Notes under the pieces: model-generated
Database searches by the model: none
Told to the model about the DNA's origin: nothing
What the model saw: the letters and a program-made list of their open reading frames with translations, nothing else
Translations under genes and position numbers: made by a program
Source of the DNA: Gammaproteobacteria bacterium
GTDB taxonomy: Bacteria > Pseudomonadota > Gammaproteobacteria > UBA9339
Direction of reading: 5' to 3'
DNA length: 61,978 nt
Assembly (NCBI GenBank): GCA_023480665.1
Contig: JAMCWR010000053.1
Span: 1 to 61,978 of the forward strand
In this document: piece by piece, positions 28,035 to 36,961 of the stretch
How the letters are laid out: every line of letters starts with the position of its first letter
How positions within the stretch are numbered: the first letter of the stretch is position 1

Positions 28035-28936
28035 TTTTTGCCTCCAAGTAAAGTTGCCAAAATTGCTTCGCGCATGAATACGCCATTTTTTGCCTGAGTA
28101 AAATAATAAGCGTAAGGAGTTTCATCCACATCTTTATTAATTTCATTGACACGTGGCAGAGGATGTAAAATTTTTAAATTTGGTTTTACTTTTTCAAGCA
28201 TCTTTGCTGTGATCATATAAATATTTTTTACCCGATCATATTCTTGAATTTCTGGAAAACGTTCGCGTTGGATTCTTGTGACATATAAAATGTCTAAATC
28301 TTTAATTACATCTTCAATAAATTCATGCTCGCGAAATTTAACGCCCATCTTTTTTAGCTCAGAGGTAAAGTGCGGCGGCATTTTTAATGAATTTGGTGCG
28401 ACAAAATAAAAAGTTGGTTTAAATGATGCCATAGCATAAATGAGTGAATGTACGGTGCGACCATATTTTAAATCACCGACTAACCCAATTTTTAAATTAT
28501 CTAAGCGCCCTTGGGTTTTGATAATTGAATATACATCGAGTAGCGATTGCGAAGGGTGTTGATTTGAGCCATCCCCGGCATTAATTACAGGGATATTAAT
28601 TAAATCTGCAATATATCTTGCTGAACCTTCAGCGGAATGGCGCATGACAATCGCGTTTGCATATTGCGCAATTACAATCGCAGTATCGGCCAGAGTTTCA
28701 CCTTTTGTGATCGAAGTACTGGCTGTTCCCACTACAGAAATTACCTCGCCGCCAAGGTTTTTCATGGCAGTTTCAAATGAAAGTTGCGTGCGAGTGGATG
28801 GTTCAAAAAAAAGTGCCGCCAAGATTTTACCCGATAAATCAGGTTTGGTTTTGCCCTTTTCGATTTTTTCAGCGAGGCTTACCAATTTGAGAATATCAGA
28901 ACTTTGTAGATCCCGCATTGAGATTAGATGTTGCAT
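28031..28936 (-). CDS. pyrB: Aspartate carbamoyltransferase catalytic subunit
   Basis: PyrB condenses carbamoyl phosphate with aspartate, the first committed step of pyrimidine synthesis. The 301-aa product has the carbamoyl-phosphate motif FEPSTRTQLSFE (from about residue 45), the loop around STSITKGET, GDGSNQHPSQSLLD and HPLPRVNEI. Length and the partner pyrI indicate the class B enzyme. It is the fifth gene of the pyr operon; a 110-bp gap with a 39-bp repeat separates it from pyrEF, so it may have its own promoter. Confidence 0.95.
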   Translation of the reverse strand: MQHLISMRDLQSSDILKLVSLAEKIEKGKTKPDLSGKILAALFFEPSTRTQLSFETAMKNLGGEVISVVGTASTSITKGETLADTAIVIAQYANAIVMRHSAEGSARYIADLINIPVINAGDGSNQHPSQSLLDVYSIIKTQGRLDNLKIGLVGDLKYGRTVHSLIYAMASFKPTFYFVAPNSLKMPPHFTSELKKMGVKFREHEFIEDVIKDLDILYVTRIQRERFPEIQEYDRVKNIYMITAKMLEKVKPNLKILHPLPRVNEINKDVDETPYAYYFTQAKNGVFMREAILATLLGGKK

Positions 28937-28971
28937 GAAGTAAATTCCTCGTTTTGGTTAATGGAAACGTG

Positions 28972-29010
28972 AAAGCAATTAATAATTAACAATGAATAAT
29001 TAATAATGGT
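28972..29010. repeat. 39-bp dispersed repeat, copy 1
   Basis: These 39 bases, beginning AAAGCAATTAATAATTAAC, are identical to 51829-51867. The flanks also resemble each other (ATATTAAATAATTTT after the repeat). The copy lies between pyrEF and pyrB. Confidence 0.7.
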
Positions 29011-29046
29011 TGTCATAAATATTAAATAATTTTTAAAATACCCAAC

Positions 29047-30456
29047 CTACCTACTATTTACTGTTTTAAAAGCCTCCCAGGCGGTTTTGCGATATAACTC
29101 AGCATTTTCGCGTACATTGCCGCTTGCATAAATTCCGCGCCCAACAATAATAATATCTGCACCGCCAAGTACCGCATCTTCAACTGTGACATAGCGTTGC
29201 CCAAGTGTATCGCCAGTCGCAGTTAAATTTACACCAGGCATTGCTAGTAGCAGATCTTGCGGAATTTTATTTTTTAATTTTTCGATTTCATCGCGATTTG
29301 TGCCAAAGCCGATAAATCCTGTGACATGTTCACAATGTTTTGCGCCAATCTCAATTGTCCGCCGTGTATAACTATCTGAAATTAAATTCCCTGCGGCAGA
29401 CATTGACGATAATAAAAATGCGCTGCGCGCAAGATTTAAACCTTTAAATAACCCATCTAAAATTGATTCGCCAGCAACAGTATGCACTGTTACAAATTCA
29501 GCCCAATCGGCAATTTTATAAATTCCCTGCTGGTATTGCATTTTTACAGTGTTACCAATGTCAGCAAACTTTCGATCCTCTAAAATTAAAAAATTATATT
29601 CTGCGGCCATTTTTAATAAGCGTGTGACAAAACTTGCATCAAAATCATTTATAATATCAACATGAGTTTTTAATAGGACGATTTCACTGGCAGTATCATT
29701 CAGAATACTAAAGAATTCTTTGGAGTTATTTACGTCAAGCGAAAGCACTAGGTTGCTCTTTTTTTGGTAGATAAGGTCAACCAATTTTTTAGTCAATGGA
29801 TTTTTTGAATTTGCCACCCTTTCTTTTAGCGAAAGTTTTTTTGTAACTCCAGTATTTGCCACAAAAGTTTTGATTTTTTCTGCTTGTTCCGCATTTAATA
29901 AATCGTGCGCTGATAATATGCTAATCATCTCATCAACATTAAGCAGAGAATATAAGTCATAACCGTGGGTTTTTAGAAATTGCTTACCATTATTGCTGCG
30001 ATCAATCACAATTGCCATGTCTGTGATTTTTACCCCAGCTTTTTCTAGTTCAAGCGCAAGCTCAATTTTGCTATCGCCCGTGGTCATGACGTCATCAATG
30101 ACTAAACAAACATCATTAGGTTTATATTTGCCTTCAATTTTTTTACCTGTGCCATATGCTTTATCTTCTTTACGTATATAGATTAGTGGCTTATTTAACT
30201 TTATCGACATGATTGCAGCGATTGGCAATGCGGTATAGGGAATACCAGTGATTACATCAAATTTTAAATCTTTTATTTTTGCGATTAACATATCTGCAAT
30301 TAAATTAACTAACGCAGGATAGGCCACGATCATGCGTAAATCTAGATAAAACGGCGAGATTAAACCAGACTTTAATTTAAATTCACCAAATTTAATCGCA
30401 CCAATTTTATGTAACTCTAAAATTAATTTTTCTTGATTGTTTGCATTATTTGCCAT
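29047..30456 (-). CDS. pyrEF: Bifunctional UMP synthase: orotate phosphoribosyltransferase + OMP decarboxylase
   Basis: One 469-aa protein carries both last steps of UMP synthesis. Residues about 1-205 are orotate phosphoribosyltransferase (PRPP loop CLVIDDVMTTGDS, KSGLISPFYLDLR). Residues about 220-469 are orotidine-5'-phosphate decarboxylase of the long type (LSLDVN, EIVLLKTHVDI, catalytic LILEDRKFADIGNTV, MPGVN, IIVGRGIY). The OPRT-first order and the DRKFADIGNTVK motif are those of animal and plant UMPS, whereas most gammaproteobacteria have separate pyrE and short pyrF genes. It is three bases downstream of pyrC. Confidence 0.92.
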   Translation of the reverse strand: MANNANNQEKLILELHKIGAIKFGEFKLKSGLISPFYLDLRMIVAYPALVNLIADMLIAKIKDLKFDVITGIPYTALPIAAIMSIKLNKPLIYIRKEDKAYGTGKKIEGKYKPNDVCLVIDDVMTTGDSKIELALELEKAGVKITDMAIVIDRSNNGKQFLKTHGYDLYSLLNVDEMISILSAHDLLNAEQAEKIKTFVANTGVTKKLSLKERVANSKNPLTKKLVDLIYQKKSNLVLSLDVNNSKEFFSILNDTASEIVLLKTHVDIINDFDASFVTRLLKMAAEYNFLILEDRKFADIGNTVKMQYQQGIYKIADWAEFVTVHTVAGESILDGLFKGLNLARSAFLLSSMSAAGNLISDSYTRRTIEIGAKHCEHVTGFIGFGTNRDEIEKLKNKIPQDLLLAMPGVNLTATGDTLGQRYVTVEDAVLGGADIIIVGRGIYASGNVRENAELYRKTAWEAFKTVNSR

Positions 30457-30459
30457 TTG

Positions 30460-31758
30460 TTATTTCTCCAAAAATTCTATAGCTAGACCTTTACTTGGAA
30501 AAAAATCATTTTCCTTAAAGGCTAGCTTGCCGTTAATAAATGTCATTACAACTTTATGCTTTAACTCAAAACCATTAAATGGTGAATATTTTGCTTGCGA
30601 ATAAAAATTTTTTGCGTCAATGCAATAGCTTGTATTGGGATCAAGCGCAGTAATATCGGCATAAAAACCCGTTTTAATTTCACCGCGCTTTTTAATGCCA
30701 AAAATATTTGCCGCATTTTTACTAGTTATTGCTATTAGTTTTGTTAAAGAAATATTTTTTTTCAAAACTTCTTGCATTAAGAGTGGCAAAGTAGTTTCAA
30801 GACCCGGAAACCCAGATGGTGCATTTTCATAATCTTGAGCTTTTTCAGTGAGAGTGTGTGGCGCATGATCTGAACCAATTGTATCAACTGTGCCATCAAT
30901 TATCCCATTTAATAATGCAAGATTATCTGCAGCAGTTCGAAGCGGTGGGTTAGTTTTACCAAAGTTCCCTACCTTTTCAAGAATATTAGCAGTAAGCAGT
31001 AGATGGTGTGGTGTGACTTCGCAAAATACTTTAAGTCGATTTTTTTTGGCTTGGTGAATCAACGCAATCTCTTCGGCAGTTGTAATGTGCGCTAGATACA
31101 GCGCATTGCCAATTTCTGCGCAAATTTCTAATAGCATCTGCGTTGCTTTGATGGCGCATTCGCGATTGCGAATATTTTGGTGGTTTAAGATATTATGCGG
31201 ATAAATTTTAGCATAGTGATTTATGCAATCTTGCATCTCAGCATGTACAATCACGGGTTTATTAAGTTTTTTTGCTAGAGCAAAAATTTCGCGGATCTGT
31301 CCTCTTTCGCCAACAAACAAACTTGCATTTGATTCAGCCATAAATATTTTAATTGCGGCAATATTTGTGGCTGCGTTAATTTCTGCAAGGTTATTATTTG
31401 TGGCACCAAAATGAAAAGCGTAATTTACCAAAGATTTTTCTGCAACGCGCCGTTTTAAATGAAGCGCCACTTGATTGATAGTGGCTGGTTTTGTATTTGG
31501 CATGTCGATGATTGTGGTAACGCCACCTGCGAGCGCAGCCTTGCTTGCCGAAACCCAATCTTCTTTAAACTTAAGCTCAAGATCGCGCACATGTACATGT
31601 GGGTCAATCATCCCCGGGATAACAATTTTGCCACATAGATCCAATTCTTGATCGGCCGCAGGTTTATCTTTGCCTACATAAGAAATAAATTCATCATCAA
31701 TTAAAATATTGACAGAAGTAGCCTCACCAAGATTGCAATTCGTCAGGAGAGTTCTCAT
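30460..31758 (-). CDS. pyrC: Dihydroorotase, class I
   Basis: Dihydroorotase cyclises carbamoyl aspartate. The 432-aa protein is the long class I form, not the approximately 345-aa class II form of E. coli. Visible metal-site motifs are GMIDPHVHVRD (HxH), MPNTKP, a VHAEMQD histidine, LAHITTAEE (His) and the IGSDHAPHT aspartate motif. It abuts pyrK directly and is followed by pyrEF after three bases, so all are one transcript. Confidence 0.92.
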   Translation of the reverse strand: MRTLLTNCNLGEATSVNILIDDEFISYVGKDKPAADQELDLCGKIVIPGMIDPHVHVRDLELKFKEDWVSASKAALAGGVTTIIDMPNTKPATINQVALHLKRRVAEKSLVNYAFHFGATNNNLAEINAATNIAAIKIFMAESNASLFVGERGQIREIFALAKKLNKPVIVHAEMQDCINHYAKIYPHNILNHQNIRNRECAIKATQMLLEICAEIGNALYLAHITTAEEIALIHQAKKNRLKVFCEVTPHHLLLTANILEKVGNFGKTNPPLRTAADNLALLNGIIDGTVDTIGSDHAPHTLTEKAQDYENAPSGFPGLETTLPLLMQEVLKKNISLTKLIAITSKNAANIFGIKKRGEIKTGFYADITALDPNTSYCIDAKNFYSQAKYSPFNGFELKHKVVMTFINGKLAFKENDFFPSKGLAIEFLEK

Positions 31759-32556
31759 TTATTTACTTGGGAAATAAATTTTTGCACCAGTTGCATCACG
31801 CTTGTACCTTCCAAACTCAGTTATTTTTTCAATTACATTTCTTTTTAATACCGGGCCTTCTTTGCAGAGCAATAATCCAGTTGGGTCGACGGCGCATTGC
31901 CCGCAAATGCCAACACCGCATTTCATATATCGTTCAAAAGAAAATTCATAATCTAAATTATATTTTTTACAAAGTTCAATTAATTTCACCAGCATGAATT
32001 CAGGGCCTGCAGCATAAACATAATTAAATTCTTGATGCGTGAGAAGTTTTTTTGCTGCATCAATGGTAGTGCCGGTTTCGCCAGTGATTCCATCATCAGT
32101 GGTGATGATGGCTTTTCTCGCAATTAATTTGGCATGATCTGCTAGTACTAGGTCATCTTTAGTTTTGGCGCCGTTTATAATTGTTGTGTTAACGCGATTC
32201 TCTGCTAATCTTTTTGCTAAAAAATAAAGTGGCGGGAAACCGCAGCCACCACCAATTAATAGTACCGCCCCAGTTTTTATACTAAAGTTTGTGCCATATG
32301 GTCCGCGTAGGCTCAAAAAATCACCCGGCTTTAAAGCGAACAAATTTTGTGTGAAAGCGCCAACTTTTTTGATCGTAATAGAGGTTAATCCATTTTCTAT
32401 GTTTGCGATTGAAAATGGTTTTTCACCAAAACCAAAATGCGCAAGCATCATGTATTGCCCTGGTTTTGCTTTTAAATCTAGGTCAAATACAAATGTTTTA
32501 ACGTTTGGATTGTCTGCAATAATTTCTTTAATTGGTAATGTGTAGCGTTTATCCAT
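31759..32556 (-). CDS. pyrK: Dihydroorotate dehydrogenase electron-transfer subunit
   Basis: PyrK passes electrons from PyrD to NAD+ through FAD and a 2Fe-2S cluster. The 265-aa product has the FAD-binding PGQYMMLAHFG and KPFSIANIE, the NAD-binding LLIGGGCGFPPLYFLA and the cluster ligands C213, C218, C221 and C231 (CGVGICGQC...C). It overlaps pyrD by eight bases. It is homologous to the flavin subunit of the formate dehydrogenase module at 39324. Confidence 0.93.
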   Translation of the reverse strand: MDKRYTLPIKEIIADNPNVKTFVFDLDLKAKPGQYMMLAHFGFGEKPFSIANIENGLTSITIKKVGAFTQNLFALKPGDFLSLRGPYGTNFSIKTGAVLLIGGGCGFPPLYFLAKRLAENRVNTTIINGAKTKDDLVLADHAKLIARKAIITTDDGITGETGTTIDAAKKLLTHQEFNYVYAAGPEFMLVKLIELCKKYNLDYEFSFERYMKCGVGICGQCAVDPTGLLLCKEGPVLKRNVIEKITEFGRYKRDATGAKIYFPSK

Positions 32557-33460
32557 GGTGCGCTTTACCTATTATTTCTTGAAAAGAACCGTAACCATTT
32601 ACAGTTAAAAACTCGTGCATTTCTTTAAGGATTAATTTAAAGACATTTGGCCCGCGATAATAAACTGCGCTGCCAACACCGATGAGAGTTGCGCCGGCCA
32701 TGAGCATTTCAATAGCATCAATACCATTAGTTACCCCGCCCATACCGATAATTGGAATTTTTACAGCTTGGTAAGTTTCATAAATTATTTTTAAGGCGAT
32801 GGGTTTAATGCATGGCCCTGATAAACCGCCAACTTTATTTTTTAAGATTGGCTTGCAAGCATAAGGGTCAATTAACATGCCAGGCCCAACTGTATTGATT
32901 AAAGTTAGCGCATCAGCACCGGCCTTTTCTGCAGCAAGTGCAATTGGCTTAATTGAAACTACATTGGGGGATAATTTTGCAATCACCGGAAGTTGCGCTA
33001 CTTTTTTTACCGCATGCACAATTTCAAAAACGTGCTCAGCGGATGTAGCAAAGGGGTGCGAGAATTCATCATGCACATTTGGGCAAGAAAGGTTTAACTC
33101 AAGAAAATCGGCTTTAGAATTATTGACAGCTAAAGCTAGCGTAGAAAAATCTGCCACACTTCCACCAAATACGCTAACAATTATTTTTGCGTTTACGTTA
33201 CTAGTTTCTTTGAATTCATTTACTTCATCGAGCGCAACTTCGATCCCAGGGTTTGATAATCCAACGGCATTTACGATCCCGCCTTTAAACTCAGCAAAAA
33301 TTGGGCCGGCATGACCTGCCCGAGGTTTAAGGCTAATGGATTTTGTGGTAACAAAACCAGCACCAGATTTTATAACGCGTTTTAAAGAGGAAGTTGAGAT
33401 GCCTAAAATGCCTGCAGGTAAGACAATTGGTGATGTAATTGCTACGCCTAAAAATTTCAT
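32549..33460 (-). CDS. pyrD: Dihydroorotate dehydrogenase, class 1B catalytic subunit
   Basis: From ATG 33460 the protein is 303 aa and begins MKFLGVAITSPIVLPAGILG, the normal class 1B N-terminus; a TTG-started frame from 33499 adds 13 unlike residues and is not preferred. It carries the flavin-binding and catalytic NLSCPNV (Cys base), VIAKLSPNV, LINTVGPGM, GGLSGPCIKPIAL and GMGGVTN motifs. Class 1B enzymes form a PyrD2-PyrK2 complex that uses NAD+, unlike the quinone-linked class 2 PyrD usual in gammaproteobacteria. First gene of the operon pyrD-pyrK-pyrC-pyrEF-pyrB-pyrI. Confidence 0.92.
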   Translation of the reverse strand: MKFLGVAITSPIVLPAGILGISTSSLKRVIKSGAGFVTTKSISLKPRAGHAGPIFAEFKGGIVNAVGLSNPGIEVALDEVNEFKETSNVNAKIIVSVFGGSVADFSTLALAVNNSKADFLELNLSCPNVHDEFSHPFATSAEHVFEIVHAVKKVAQLPVIAKLSPNVVSIKPIALAAEKAGADALTLINTVGPGMLIDPYACKPILKNKVGGLSGPCIKPIALKIIYETYQAVKIPIIGMGGVTNGIDAIEMLMAGATLIGVGSAVYYRGPNVFKLILKEMHEFLTVNGYGSFQEIIGKAHHG

Positions 33461-33610
33461 GGCAAATTCGAGTTGTTGAGTTGATAATTTTTCTCTCAAA
33501 TCGCATGAAATGTCAAGGTGATTTGTGAATTTAAATCATACCCGTTAACTCAATAATTTTCCTAGCAAGTGGATTTAGGAAAATTAGGTCCAATTTCAAA
33601 ATCGGCGGAT

Positions 33611-33735
33611 TAACAAACCCCGCATGCAAGGCTTTGCCGGTATGCTCCGCAAAATGGCTCGTCGCCCTCCGGAGACTCCTCGCGCTTTATTTTTGCTGTG
33701 CACACCGGCAAATCCTATTTGCGTGCTCGGTGCTT
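33611..33735. repeat. Dispersed hairpin element, copy 2
   Basis: TAACAAACCCCGCATGCAA at 33611 matches the left part of the 11497 element. Bases 33652-33735 match the reverse complement of about 11590-11672 (AAATGGCTCG...GCGCTTTATTTT...CACCxGCAAATCCT). The palindromic half is thus flipped relative to the first half between the two loci. The 330-bp gap 33500-33830 otherwise shows no gene. Confidence 0.6.
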
Positions 33736-33830
33736 GTTCTTTGTATTATTGTGAAACAATTGCAAAGTCCACATATTCTGCAATAGATCCGAAAATTATA
33801 AATTAAGACATCGAAAAAAATGCTGTTGGT

Positions 33831-34358
33831 CTAAGGTATTTTTACAATTTCAATTTGAGGTGCAGATGCGTCGTTGTTGTCGCCTTGTTGTGACGATTGA
33901 TTTTGTGACCCAGTTGCACTTTCTTCTTCAAGACTTTGAGGGTCGACGACAGCGTGTTGTGCTTTTGGTTGTGTTAGCACTACAGTTACTACTCCTTGAG
34001 GTTGCTGATCGGTAACGTATTGGTTTTGCGTTGCAGTCGTTGTGGTTGCTTCTTGAGGTTGATTGCTAATAGTGTATTGTGGTGGCCGTGGTTGGGTTTG
34101 CAGTAAATGGCTTCTTTCTTCTCTGTGCCGCCATTCTCTGCACGCAAGTATCAAGTTACGTATTCCTATAACACTGCCTATCGTCAAAGCGCATAGAGCA
34201 AGAAGACCAAGACCTGCAAATGAGACGCCAATTATAGCGCCTTCCTCTCTATTATCGTAATACTTGTCTCCAATATCACCGCCGACAATATAGCCCGCGG
34301 CTGTAGCTATAAAAAAAACACCAACACCAACTACCCAAGCACCTGCAGAATTACTCAT
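33831..34358 (-). CDS. Small membrane protein with Gln/Thr-rich tail, unknown
   Basis: From ATG 34358 (AAGG eight bases upstream) the product is 175 aa; a GTG at 34367 is less likely. Two hydrophobic segments are visible (AWVVGVGVFFIATAAGYIVGG, AIIGVSFAGLGLLALCALTIG), then a basic RNLILACREWRHREERSH stretch, then a Pro/Gln/Thr/Ser-rich probably disordered tail ending IEIVKIP. No family recognised. It is divergent from the PAP2 phosphatase gene; the 200-bp gap probably holds both promoters. Confidence 0.6.
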   Translation of the reverse strand: MSNSAGAWVVGVGVFFIATAAGYIVGGDIGDKYYDNREEGAIIGVSFAGLGLLALCALTIGSVIGIRNLILACREWRHREERSHLLQTQPRPPQYTISNQPQEATTTTATQNQYVTDQQPQGVVTVVLTQPKAQHAVVDPQSLEEESATGSQNQSSQQGDNNDASAPQIEIVKIP

Positions 34359-34556
34359 AAATTTCACCTTAAAATTTTAGGTATTATTTATAAAAAATAA
34401 ACTTATTTAATCCTAATTGTAGCCAGTAATTGTTAAAGTAATCTTAAGGTTAAAATTTATATTTTGAAAGCGGGGCTTGCTTATTGTGTCGATATTGGTT
34501 GAAATTAATTGTTGTTTTGTTATAAAGGTGTAATTCATATATCAATAAATAAAATT

Positions 34557-35120
34557 ATGCAAAAAAGTATTTTTGTTCTCATCATTGTAGCTTTGTTTTT
34601 CTTTGCAACGCCAAAAGTTAGCTTTGCTGGAACAAATGGTGTGGTGGGGGCTGGTGATAAAATGCAATTTGTTGTGCCAGCTTTTGCCGGGCTTGCGACG
34701 CTGGCAGCCGAAAAACAGTTCGAGGGTTTTAAAGAGCTAGTTTTGTCATATGCGGTTGCAGTTGGCGTAGCAAATGGCTTAAAACTAGTTGTGCACGAAA
34801 AACGGCCGGATGGGTCAAATTTTGAATCGTTTCCGTCTGGGCACGCTGCAAGTGCATTTGCTGGTGCATGTTTTATTCATCTGCGGTATGGGTTTAAACC
34901 CGCAATTCCTTTTTACGCCGGCGCGCTTTTTGTTGGCTATAGCCGTGTTGAGGGGAAAAAACATTATTGGGGCGATGTTGCGGTTGGTGCCGGCATAGCC
35001 TTCCTTTCAAATTTGATTTTCACTAAAAAATATCTTCCGCCAAATGTGCAGATAGCGCCAACTGTTGCCGAGAAAGCAGTTGGGCTTAACTTGAGCCTAA
35101 ATCTTGAACCAAGGGCTTGA
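34557..35120 (+). CDS. PAP2-type phosphatase, exported or membrane-linked
   Basis: A 187-aa PAP2-superfamily (lipid phosphatase/acid phosphatase) protein. The three-part active site is complete: K76-x6-R83-P84 (KLVVHEKRP), P93-SGH (histidine H96) and S129-R130-x5-H136-x3-D140 (SRVEGKKHYWGD). It has an N-terminal signal sequence (about residues 3-24), and additional hydrophobic segments. ATG 34557 is chosen; the upstream frame to 34509 does not look like protein. Likely substrates are undecaprenyl or phosphatidate phosphates at the inner membrane's outer face, but this cannot be read here. Confidence 0.82.
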   Translation: MQKSIFVLIIVALFFFATPKVSFAGTNGVVGAGDKMQFVVPAFAGLATLAAEKQFEGFKELVLSYAVAVGVANGLKLVVHEKRPDGSNFESFPSGHAASAFAGACFIHLRYGFKPAIPFYAGALFVGYSRVEGKKHYWGDVAVGAGIAFLSNLIFTKKYLPPNVQIAPTVAEKAVGLNLSLNLEPRA

Positions 35121-35125
35121 ATAGC

Positions 35126-35240
35126 GTAACATATTGATTAATAAAACAAAACTTAAGAAAAAAATTCCTTGAAAATATAACACTTTGATTTTAAAAGCAA
35201 ATTTTTTTACATGTTTTCCCTTTGATTTTAAACGAAAAAT
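35126..35240 (-). repeat. IHF-like intergenic repeats, minus orientation
   Basis: The same repeat family read on the minus strand: three units, two with exact WATCAANNNNTTR matches (AATCAAAGTGTTA, AATCAATATGTTA) and one with two mismatches. The ACATGTAAAAAAATTT A-tract segment is present. It lies downstream of the PAP2 gene and upstream of the ABC operon promoter. Confidence 0.55.
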
Positions 35241-35310
35241 TAAAAAAACATCCAACCGATAGATTTTCATATCTTATTTAACCAACTTAATTAAACTAAG
35301 CCGCAATCCC

Positions 35311-35353
35311 TTGACTGTCACGATATTTCACTGTACTATTTGAGTAGTACAGT
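35311..35353 (+). promoter_or_regulatory. Promoter with overlapping GntR-type operator
   Basis: TTGACT (35311-35316) and TACTAT (35334-35339) are 17 bp apart. A perfect inverted repeat ACTGTACTA-6-TAGTACAGT covers 35330-35353, over the -10 and start region. The operon it heads includes a YtrA-type GntR regulator (36962), so autorepression through this dyad is likely. Confidence 0.7.
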
Positions 35354-35370
35354 AGACGGAGTTAAAAATC

Positions 35371-36201
35371 GTGATTGAAATAAAAGACCTGATGTTTCGC
35401 TATAAAGCTGATGAAAAGCTATTTCAGGATCTAAACTTATCATTAAGTTCTGGCACAATCTCAGGGTTGCTTGGCAAAAACGGTGCGGGCAAAACTACCC
35501 TTTTGCGTTTGATCGCTGGCCTGTTATTTCCTAAAGAAGGCAGTTGCCAGGTGAATAAATTTAACCCAAAAAAACGTTTGCCAGATTTTTTGCGCGATAT
35601 TTATTTTATTCCAGAAGAATTCTATGTCCCGGCAATCTCAATTAAATTATATGTAAACTTATATAGTGTATTTTATCCAAATTTTGATCATCAGGCACTC
35701 TCTGAAATTTTAACTGAATTTGAATTGGAGACAACAAAGAAATTAACTACATTATCTTATGGGCAAAAGAAAAAGTTTATAGTGGCATTTGCTTTAGCCA
35801 CAAATTGTAGGCTATTACTACTTGATGAACCAACCAATGGTTTAGATATTCCAAGCAAAAGTCAATTTCGCAAATTAATTGCTTCGGGCCTCACTGCAGA
35901 TAAAACTGTAATTATCTCCACGCATCAAGCGCGCGATTTACAGAATATTTTGGATTCAATAATAATTTTAGATACGGGCAAAGTTGTATTCAACCGCCAT
36001 GTCGAAGAAATTAGTGCGAAATTAAGTTTTTCAATTTTACCAAGCCAACCTGAGGCGGCAGATGTTATTTATAAAGAAAAAACTTTAGGTGGTTATGCTG
36101 TGGTTGAAAAAAATGTCCACAACATCGAATCAGAAGTTGATTTAGAGCTGCTATTTAATGCAGTAATTAATAGCCAAGAGCAAATACAAAAAATATTTTA
36201 A
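35371..36201 (+). CDS. ABC transporter ATP-binding protein (YtrB-like)
   Basis: A 276-aa ABC ATPase starting at GTG 35371, with GGAG about nine bases upstream. Motifs: Walker A LLGKNGAGKTT (about residues 31-41), signature LSYGQKKKF, Walker B LLLLDEPTNGLD and an H-loop STHQARDL. The C-terminal 70 residues are an accessory domain. First gene of an operon ATPase-permease-GntR regulator-GIN-domain protein. Such YtrABC-type exporters, controlled by their own GntR regulator, often answer to cell-wall or antimicrobial stress; the substrate is unknown. Confidence 0.88.
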   Translation: MIEIKDLMFRYKADEKLFQDLNLSLSSGTISGLLGKNGAGKTTLLRLIAGLLFPKEGSCQVNKFNPKKRLPDFLRDIYFIPEEFYVPAISIKLYVNLYSVFYPNFDHQALSEILTEFELETTKKLTTLSYGQKKKFIVAFALATNCRLLLLDEPTNGLDIPSKSQFRKLIASGLTADKTVIISTHQARDLQNILDSIIILDTGKVVFNRHVEEISAKLSFSILPSQPEAADVIYKEKTLGGYAVVEKNVHNIESEVDLELLFNAVINSQEQIQKIF

Positions 36202-36222
36202 AAATTGTTATTAAAGGGTTTT

Positions 36223-36960
36223 ATGCAAGCGAATAATTATTTAAGTTTAAAGAGATTAGGCCTTTTGATGAAGGCAGATTTAATGATCAATTTTAGGTTA
36301 ATTGTGATTTGCACAATTTCAGTAGCTTGCGGTGTGTTTTTATATTCATTGGGTTTTTCACGTCATCTGAATGTTAATTTTGCCGTCAATAATTTTCACC
36401 CTGGACTGTTTTTTATGGTGCTTTTTATTGGCGGCATCTGGATATCTTCCAATGCATTTAAAGATTTGCACGATGAAAAGCGCAGTTATTTTTTCTTAAG
36501 TTTGCCATGCACCAGTTTAGAAAAATTACTCAGCCGTCTGCTTTTAACTGGCATAGGTTATGCCGGTGTATTGGCACTAGGGTTTTTTCTAGTGTCAGCG
36601 CTTGTTAACGTATTAGAATTTGCGGTTTATCAGGAGCAGTTCCAACTATTTAATCCATTTGCGAAAGATGTATTAACTGTGATTACAAATTACCTATTTT
36701 GCCATGCCATAGTTGTGCTTGGTTCTGCTTATTTTAAAAGACATGTTTTGATGAAAATATTTTTAGCGCTTTGTGTGCTCGGGGCTATTATTTCTATTAT
36801 CACTACTCTAGTTCTATCGCTATTTGGTGAGCTACATTTTGCATTAAATAACATAGAAAATAGCGCAGGGTTTTTTTGTGCCAAAACGATAATAACGATT
36901 TTACTTGCATTTTGTTGTTGGATGATTACTTATTTTCGTATTTGTGAGGCTGAGTTATAG
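36223..36960 (+). CDS. ABC transporter permease subunit
   Basis: From ATG 36223 (AAAGGG just upstream) the product is 245 aa with about six hydrophobic segments, including LIVICTISVACGVFLYSLGF, LFFMVLFIGGIWISS, LLTGIGYAGVLALGFFLVSALV and a last one near the C-terminus. There is a DLHDEKRSYFFLSLP loop typical of ABC-2-like permeases, where element-coupling residues sit between helices 2 and 3. It follows the ATPase gene by 21 bp and ends one base before the regulator start, so the three proteins are coupled. Confidence 0.8.
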   Translation: MQANNYLSLKRLGLLMKADLMINFRLIVICTISVACGVFLYSLGFSRHLNVNFAVNNFHPGLFFMVLFIGGIWISSNAFKDLHDEKRSYFFLSLPCTSLEKLLSRLLLTGIGYAGVLALGFFLVSALVNVLEFAVYQEQFQLFNPFAKDVLTVITNYLFCHAIVVLGSAYFKRHVLMKIFLALCVLGAIISIITTLVLSLFGELHFALNNIENSAGFFCAKTIITILLAFCCWMITYFRICEAEL

Positions 36961-36961
36961 T

